Shown here one piece after another: positions 14,540-19,463 of a stretch of 19,463 nucleotides of DNA; position 1 is the stretch's first letter; each line of letters begins with the position of its first letter. The DNA is from RGIG464 sp045599585 (GTDB taxonomy: Bacteria > Myxococcota_A > Bradymonadia > UBA4248), in assembly GCA_045599585.1 (NCBI GenBank), contig JAZRWH010000010.1:1-19463 (forward strand), read 5' to 3'. The position numbers were made by a program, and so were the translations under genes. Below the pieces are notes generated by a model. That model was not told the origin of the DNA and did not search any database. It was given only the letters and a program-made list of their open reading frames with translations.

Positions 14540-16777
14540 ATGAATTCTTACCCCGAACTCGCGCGCAGACTGCACCACGATCTCATAAAAAATCTTGATA
14601 TTCCGGAGCCTCATGCAGCAATCTCCATTCCTCAACTGCGCGTCCTCATTCACAGAATTTTTGAACAGAATTCTGGATTTTGCGCAATGTCTGAAATATG
14701 GAATTTTAAAATAAGAAAAAGTCCATTATTTCTGCAGGAGTTCGACAATCTTCTAAACACGCTGAACGACAATTGCATCATTCTTAAAAGTATAGAACCT
14801 GAAATTCGCGCACTGACAAAAACAAAATCTCCGGTGATTCCGCTGGATGCACAACGCGCGCTTGTCGCGGCCGCAGATGCTGTGCGAAAAATAGAAGACC
14901 TTTGCACACTGGCAAACATCAAACAACACTCGGAGCTGCAGCCTGACACCAACACACGATCTACAACGCCAAGTGACACAATCGTTTTAGATGACGACAC
15001 GCTCGCGATGTTTCAGTTTATGGGCCTGGATGGCCTGACTGACGACAAAACAACATCCGCAAAACCAATCGAACCCAAACAGGACAAGTTTCGCGTCCTC
15101 GTCGTCGATGACCAACTCATCTCTGTAGAACGTCTGATGGCCCACCCGTCGCTCAACACGAACTTCGATTGGATCACTTCATGCCGAAATAATACGCTGT
15201 GTGAAATCTGCCCAAATCAAGAACACTGCGTTCATAAATGCGCCCACACTTGGATGGATCTACAAAAGACACTCCGATACGAACATGAACACCACAAAAC
15301 CGTCGATCTGCTCCTCATGGACGTGCGGTTTGATACGCTCGACGTGAGCGAACTGCTCTGGCTGCCAGATATACCGTCACTAAATGATGAAGAACACGTC
15401 AAAGCCCTGCAGGGATTGATTATTGCCAGGGCACTTAAACGAGATAATGATTTTTCGAAGATTCCAATCATTCTCATGACGGCACGATCCAGCCTGCCCG
15501 AAGGTGCAAACCTTTTGCTCGAGGGCATGGAGGGACTCCAATTCGTCGACAACGACAACAGTTTGGACGTACTCGCAGCACGTATGGAAGGCGTCATGAG
15601 CCAATCGCATACGCCAAACGACAGTACGCACTTTTTTTGGGGAACATCCAGCAAAATGCAGGCAGTCCGTAGACAGGCTGAACTCGTTAGTTTTGGACCA
15701 AGAACTGTTCTCATTACAGGGCCTAGCGGTGCAGGTAAAAGTTTCATCGTTGAAAACGTCATTTATCCAAATAGTCAGCGACATCCTCTTGTAACAATCG
15801 ATCTTTCTGCAGTCCCAGAAAACCTCGTTGAGAGTGAACTTTTCGGCCACACCAAAGGCTCCTTTTCGGGCGCTGATCGAGACCGTCCTGGCCTTATCGA
15901 AGAAGCTCAGGGCGGCATCCTCTTTCTCGACGAAATCGGCAATCTATCGCAAGAAAACCAAAAAAAACTCCTGCTCTTTTTGAATGACAAGATGGTCAAA
16001 CGCGTCGGTGCGCCTTTCACCACACGCCATCGTGTCGACGTCAAAGTCGTTGCCGCGACGCACCTCGACCTCGCGAAAGAAGTTGAAGCTGGGCGGTTTC
16101 GCTTCGATTTATACATGCGTCTTGCTCCGGCCCTGGCCATCGTCCTCCCAACGTTGAACGAACGCCGAGAAGACCTCGGCGCACTCGTCAAGACACTCAT
16201 CGCCAAACTCGCGAACAGTGAAGAAATGAAGCCTTACGTCTCGACATACGCTGAACGCTGCCACATTTCACCTGACGTCCAGGTTGAGTTTGGAGACACA
16301 GTCAAATCAAACGGCAAACTGACCATTCGATTTCCGCAAGCAACGCGTGAGCTTTTTCTCAAATACTCTTGGCCTGGCAATACGAGAGAACTCGAAACGA
16401 TCCTTGACGCGCTTTTTATGAAAACCATGTATGATTGCCAGCAAAGTCAGGCACTTTCAACTGTGCTCGAGATCGATCACTATTTTGCGCTTTCGCTTTT
16501 GGGCGCAATTACCAAAGCTGCCGACGTTGCACCTGGCACATCCGCAACAGTACAATCGTCGTGGCTGCCATCCGGCCCCTACGACGATTTTCCAGATATG
16601 CGTCAAAAACTTGAACGCGCCTTTTTGTGCCACGAATATGAAAAAGCTGAGGGCGATATGTCAACGCTCGCACGCAACCTGTTTGGCGAAGATTCCGACA
16701 AAATGCGGCACAAGATCGTCATTCGCTTTAATCAACTTGGCATCAGCCTCCGCAAACTCCGCGGTCAAGCAAACTAA
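14540..16777 (+). CDS. Sigma-54-dependent activator with receiver-like domain and Cys cluster
   Basis: The 745-residue cytoplasmic regulator has an N-terminal helical region (1-175), a receiver-like domain (about 183-350) with acidic pair D190/D191, phosphoacceptor Asp261 (LLLMDVRFD) and Thr314 (ILMTAR), then a sigma-54 AAA+ domain. That domain has Walker A GPSGAGKS (394-401), GSFSGA (440-445) in place of the usual GAFTGA, Walker B GGILFLDE (458-465), an arginine-finger region RFRFDLYMRL (519-528) and WPGNTREL (611-618). A C-terminal helix-turn-helix of Fis type is likely near 705-740. The receiver carries an unusual insertion with Cys215, 221, 224, 230 and 234. The usual receiver Lys near residue 335 is not evident. 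Start chosen at ATG 14540; a longer frame from 14474 only translates the repeat. It probably activates RNA polymerase-sigma-54 at unknown targets. The next gene starts 44 bases on. Confidence 0.9.
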   Translation: MNSYPELARRLHHDLIKNLDIPEPHAAISIPQLRVLIHRIFEQNSGFCAMSEIWNFKIRKSPLFLQEFDNLLNTLNDNCIILKSIEPEIRALTKTKSPVIPLDAQRALVAAADAVRKIEDLCTLANIKQHSELQPDTNTRSTTPSDTIVLDDDTLAMFQFMGLDGLTDDKTTSAKPIEPKQDKFRVLVVDDQLISVERLMAHPSLNTNFDWITSCRNNTLCEICPNQEHCVHKCAHTWMDLQKTLRYEHEHHKTVDLLLMDVRFDTLDVSELLWLPDIPSLNDEEHVKALQGLIIARALKRDNDFSKIPIILMTARSSLPEGANLLLEGMEGLQFVDNDNSLDVLAARMEGVMSQSHTPNDSTHFFWGTSSKMQAVRRQAELVSFGPRTVLITGPSGAGKSFIVENVIYPNSQRHPLVTIDLSAVPENLVESELFGHTKGSFSGADRDRPGLIEEAQGGILFLDEIGNLSQENQKKLLLFLNDKMVKRVGAPFTTRHRVDVKVVAATHLDLAKEVEAGRFRFDLYMRLAPALAIVLPTLNERREDLGALVKTLIAKLANSEEMKPYVSTYAERCHISPDVQVEFGDTVKSNGKLTIRFPQATRELFLKYSWPGNTRELETILDALFMKTMYDCQQSQALSTVLEIDHYFALSLLGAITKAADVAPGTSATVQSSWLPSGPYDDFPDMRQKLERAFLCHEYEKAEGDMSTLARNLFGEDSDKMRHKIVIRFNQLGISLRKLRGQAN

Positions 16778-16821
16778 ATCAGTCAGTATCGACAAACGCT
16801 CAATCGTACAATCGATTTATT

Positions 16822-17592
16822 ATGTCTTCGTTCAATCTTTATAAGCGCATGTTATCCTCCCCTAAAACAGCGATTAGTCTCTGCACAGTGCTGTGTCTAA
16901 CGCTGTGCCTCTCCGGCTTGACTGCATGTGATGTCATCGTTCCACCAACACGCCCACCCGAAAGCCAAATCCTCGCTCAGGACAACTACGCTTTTGATAA
17001 TATCGACCTGCTCGACTACAGTTTTATCGGCATAACGCGCATCGACTGCCCGCTCATCAATTCAGCCCTCACGGGATCCGGCATCTGTGCTCCACACAAC
17101 ACCGTCGTCGGTCAACTCGTCCACTGCTCACTCGCCTATCCTTACGAAGACCTCGAATTTGGCTGTATCGATTCGGGCGAAGTACCCTCGGTCTACTTTA
17201 AAATGACGGCTTCGAAAGACGCCCAAAACCAGGCTTTTCCTAAAGAATTCGGAGCTTGCAAACCTGCACAGGCAGGCCCGGCTGCTGGTGAACAACCGCG
17301 TTACACCACGGATCCCGGTTACAAAGTCTGCCTCTTTGAAGGATCACCCAAAATCTCAGCCGGCATCCTATCATCTAATGACAACGATGCACGCCCTGTC
17401 GGCCTGTACCTCGATCTCGCGAAAACCGAACAAGATATTGACGCAATGACGCAACAAAACGCCTTTTCAGGCCCTTACACACTCATGCTCGATGCGCGTT
17501 ACCTTGAGCCTGAAGACAAAGAACGCGCCTTTAAAACCGTCTTCGAACTCTTTAATGTTTATCGTCATTCAGCCGCTGAGAATCAGCCATAA
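16822..17592 (+). CDS. Lipoprotein of unknown function
   Basis: Not recognised. The 256-residue product has a long signal sequence with lipobox L-T-A-C, Cys36 being the lipidated residue; the mature part starts CDVIVPPTRPP. Seven more Cys lie in the mature part, suggesting disulfides in the periplasm or at the surface. ATG at 16822 is taken, with ATG at 16849 as an alternative that gives a more usual signal length; neither has a strong ribosome-binding site. The gene follows the sigma-54 activator by 44 bases on the same strand without a terminator between them, so a shared transcript is likely. Its last 41 bases overlap the 3' end of the convergent membrane-protein gene. Confidence 0.7.
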   Translation: MSSFNLYKRMLSSPKTAISLCTVLCLTLCLSGLTACDVIVPPTRPPESQILAQDNYAFDNIDLLDYSFIGITRIDCPLINSALTGSGICAPHNTVVGQLVHCSLAYPYEDLEFGCIDSGEVPSVYFKMTASKDAQNQAFPKEFGACKPAQAGPAAGEQPRYTTDPGYKVCLFEGSPKISAGILSSNDNDARPVGLYLDLAKTEQDIDAMTQQNAFSGPYTLMLDARYLEPEDKERAFKTVFELFNVYRHSAAENQP

Positions 17593-19012
17593 TTCTGTTT
17601 TCGGCTTCATGACTCGCCTGTACCAAAACTTCAAAGGCTGACGTGCGAATGTATTTGAGGGTAGCACGTACGCCAGATGGCCGCGTTCTCAACATATCGT
17701 TAAACCGATCCAGCCACGTCGGCAGAATTTCGTACGCCAAATTCAAACTTTGACCTAACTCAGGAATATGCAATTTATTACATATTGAGTAAAATTCTGT
17801 CGTACGAATACATCGCGTGGCCCACGAGACCAACGAAAAAACAAAGGCACCACGCGCCATCATGCTCAACGTTGCGTTCAACGCCAACAAAAGATGAAAC
17901 TTTAAGCCTAAAATTTGCAATCCATGCGCCTCGGCTGACGTTGATATAACGCCTCCCTTCGCATTGACTAAATCTGCGACATGCCCCCCAGCGTCCATCA
18001 CTTGCGGTACATCAACAAACTCACAGGCCAAAATACATCCAGCCACAAAACTCACCACGGCTGTCAAAATCCAAAACTTCGGCCACCAAATTGCCTTCAA
18101 CACAGGTCGCGCCCAAATCGCCAACACAACCAGCCATATACCGAGCGCCGTCAAAACCGGGTACATCCCCTTAAAACTGCCGTACGCCACAAACTGAATG
18201 CCGATCGCTAAAATCGCAAAAGGAAGACATATCAACCGCGTTTTAACAACCTGAGCCGTGTCTTTCGGATCTCGCTTTGCCTTGGGACGATACGAATCCA
18301 ACGTTGCCCCTCGGTTGGGCTCGTTCAGCGTATCCGCATACGCAGGATCAACGCTCTCCGCGGCAGGAAGACTCGTCGACGTTTTATCAGATTCCAAACG
18401 ATGTACGACGCGACGTCCCCAAATCCATCCGACAATGCCTGCGACGCCGCCAAGCGCTGCCAAAATGCTCAACAGCCCACCAAGAAGACTCAACGCAATG
18501 ACAGCTGTACTCTTTACGTTGAAAAACTTCTCAGCAACCTTAAGAATCGCATAAAAAAAGTCATTGCCATAATAAATCCACATCTTAAACAGCGACTGCA
18601 ATTGGCACGAAAAAACAGCCAAAATACCCGCCAAAATCGCCGTAATAGGGGAACTAGACGAGATCAATAACCCCAGTTCGAGCATGGCCGCTTCGCTTAT
18701 AATACCGACCACAGGCCCCAAAATAATCCCGCCAGGTGACAGGCACTTGATACACGACGCTATGATTGCTGCCCCCAACGTCGCACCACGCTTGGGATAC
18801 AGCACGCGCAACGCAATCATCAAAATACAGCTGAGCACCGTCATGATTAACCCGGCTTTGGGTACGCGCAAAACGTGCAAAAACGTCCCCAACGTCAGTT
18901 CCAAACCGCCCCACAGCGTTCCAAACATCGTGACATACGTCCAAAATGTGTTCCGCTCGCGCTGTGCTGATGTGCTATCGCGCTCTTCTGATCCTCTTTT
19001 CCAAAATTTCAT
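17552..19012 (-). CDS. Polytopic membrane protein resembling an ECF transporter S-like/T-like fusion
   Basis: The 486-residue product has two hydrophobic halves joined by a polar linker (about 205-255). The N-terminal half (25-200) contains LWGGLELTLGTFLH, a Gly-rich hydrophobic region and AAIIASCIKCLSPGG with IISEAAMLELG, a pattern seen in S-component-like substrate-binding proteins of energy-coupling-factor transporters. The C-terminal half (258-486) has further membrane segments, then amphipathic helices (SICNKLHIPELG, LAYEILPTWLDRFNDM) that could be EcfT-like coupling helices. An ECF transporter would also need ATPases, and none is encoded here. The substrate is unknown, and the family assignment is by resemblance only. 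ATG at 19012 has no clear ribosome-binding site. The leader carries two bulged hairpins. Confidence 0.5.
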   Translation of the reverse strand: MKFWKRGSEERDSTSAQRERNTFWTYVTMFGTLWGGLELTLGTFLHVLRVPKAGLIMTVLSCILMIALRVLYPKRGATLGAAIIASCIKCLSPGGIILGPVVGIISEAAMLELGLLISSSSPITAILAGILAVFSCQLQSLFKMWIYYGNDFFYAILKVAEKFFNVKSTAVIALSLLGGLLSILAALGGVAGIVGWIWGRRVVHRLESDKTSTSLPAAESVDPAYADTLNEPNRGATLDSYRPKAKRDPKDTAQVVKTRLICLPFAILAIGIQFVAYGSFKGMYPVLTALGIWLVVLAIWARPVLKAIWWPKFWILTAVVSFVAGCILACEFVDVPQVMDAGGHVADLVNAKGGVISTSAEAHGLQILGLKFHLLLALNATLSMMARGAFVFSLVSWATRCIRTTEFYSICNKLHIPELGQSLNLAYEILPTWLDRFNDMLRTRPSGVRATLKYIRTSAFEVLVQASHEAENRIMADSQRLNDDKH

Positions 19013-19048
19013 GCGTTGTTTCTATGACTTTGTATGTTTTGTATGCTT

Positions 19049-19118
19049 CGCCTATTGGCCTTTCGGCCAATACGGCTTCGCAGTCGGCCTATTCGCTACG
19101 CAAATACGGCCGACTCTG
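19049..19118 (-). repeat. Two hairpins with the same bulge architecture as the dispersed repeat
   Basis: The first pairs TATTGGCC (19053-19060) with GGCCAATA (19065-19072) and then, past a bulged C at 19073, GCC with GGC. The second pairs GTCGGCC (19083-19089) with GGCCGAC (19108-19114), with inner TATT/AATA and a bulged C at 19107. Both keep the TA-stem-TA plus one-base bulge seen in the five full copies but lack the G-run flanks. They lie 37-102 bases upstream of the membrane-protein start at 19012. Confidence 0.6.
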
Positions 19119-19223
19119 CGCGGGCTGCGGACCAACATCCATAGCAGGCCACCGTGTCATACGCGCAAATACGCTGCATAACGCTTTTTGACAATGAATT
19201 TGCTTGAACACAACGCCAACGCC

Positions 19224-19240
19224 AACGCTTAAAAAGCGTT
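19224..19240. repeat. Short perfect hairpin
   Basis: AACGCTT (19224-19230) pairs with AAGCGTT (19234-19240) around AAA. Just before it, short CGCCAA units repeat in tandem. There is no T-run, so it is not a clear terminator. Confidence 0.4.
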
Positions 19241-19273
19241 GCCGCAAATACATCGATTCAATGCGTCACAAGC

Positions 19274-19324
19274 CAGAAGGGGTAGCGGCGTATCGCCAAA
19301 GGCGATAGACGCTCAGGGGAAGGC
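19274..19324 (+). repeat. Dispersed palindromic repeat, copy 5 (interrupted by IS)
   Basis: It begins CAGAAGGGGTAG, with outer arms AGCGGC and GACGCT (one G-A mismatch), a bulged G, inner arms TATCGCC/GGCGATA around AAA, then CTCAGGGGAAGGC. It breaks off into the right IS-like element at the point where copy 4 continues TTTCCCC, so the small downstream hairpin is split. Confidence 0.88.
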
Positions 19325-19463
19325 GGTAGATTATCGTTTCAAATGCATAAAAATGAAGAAGGACCGCATCAATCCGGTGTATGATGATTTTGCGTAACTA
19401 CACATACGGAGGTTTGATGCGATCATTTGCTCATTTTACGTTAAACGAAAGGGAAGTGCTACA
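19325..19463 (+). mobile_element. IS30-like insertion sequence, 5' end only (right copy, reads out of window)
   Basis: Positions 19325-19451 are the exact reverse complement of 1-127. The tip GGTAGATTATCG lies directly against the broken palindromic repeat. It contains the leader, GGAGG at 19408-19412 and the first transposase codons; the body lies beyond the window. Confidence 0.8.
19417..19463 (+). CDS. IS30-family transposase, N-terminal fragment (cut by window edge)
   Basis: ATG at 19417 follows GGAGG by four bases and opens MRSFAHFTLNEREVL, matching the start of IS30-family transposases (the x-L-T-L-x-E-R-E pattern at the first helix-turn-helix). The family catalyses insertion of the element and favours palindromic targets. 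Only 15 codons are visible, so integrity is unknown. Confidence 0.65.
   Translation, partial: MRSFAHFTLNEREVL

Noticed and set aside
128..19324. CRISPR interpretation of the repeated palindromes
   Set aside because: Copies are kilobases apart, in both orientations, with no spacers of regular length and no cas genes.
1..19463. Composite transposon carrying the whole block
   Set aside because: The cargo includes aspS and ordinary chromosomal genes, and each IS is explained by its own insertion into a repeat.

Overview
The window looks like chromosomal DNA of a Gram-negative bacterium with moderate GC content. The evidence is a signal-peptide beta-barrel protein ending in Phe, several lipoproteins, a periplasmic chaperone-like lipoprotein, a sigma-54 activator and the housekeeping gene aspS. 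The mix of FG-GAP propellers, Cys-rich exported proteins and a receiver-AAA+ regulator suggests a deltaproteobacterial or myxobacterial (Bradymonadales-like) lineage. That placement is an inference from gene style, not from a marker phylogeny.

Layout: the two ends are inverted copies of the start of one IS30-like insertion sequence (1-127 on minus, 19325-19463 on plus), each reading out of the window. Between them are a PatB/MalY-type C-S lyase (312-1487, +), a gene-free repeat-rich stretch (1488-2276), aspS (2277-4088, -) with a recognisable promoter, an outer-membrane barrel protein (4463-6022, +) behind a terminator-like leader hairpin, and an intergenic region closed by two facing terminators (6023-6612). 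Next come three minus-strand genes for exported proteins: a large membrane protein with a probable propeller domain, a SurA/PpiD-like lipoprotein and an FG-GAP protein (14222 down to 6613). Then follow a sigma-54-dependent activator (14540-16777, +) and a lipoprotein (16822-17592, +), which may share a transcript. A polytopic membrane protein resembling an ECF S-component joined to a T-component-like half (17552-19012, -) overlaps that lipoprotein gene tail to tail.

The most distinctive signal is not a gene. A dispersed palindromic element occurs five times (128-182, 2127-2209, 6044-6101, 14449-14506, 19274-19324). It has fixed flanks, a conserved GTAG next to the main stem, a conserved bulged G, and an inner stem whose sequence differs between copies while pairing is kept, followed by a small G-run/C-run hairpin. 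Both IS30-like elements sit at the same position inside that small hairpin, so the repeat appears to be the insertion target. A separate 562-bp gene-free segment (1521-2082) is bounded by 13-bp perfect inverted repeats and contains nested repeats, like a MITE or a decayed element.

No complete defence, secretion or biosynthetic system is visible. No rRNA, tRNA or CRISPR array was recognised.
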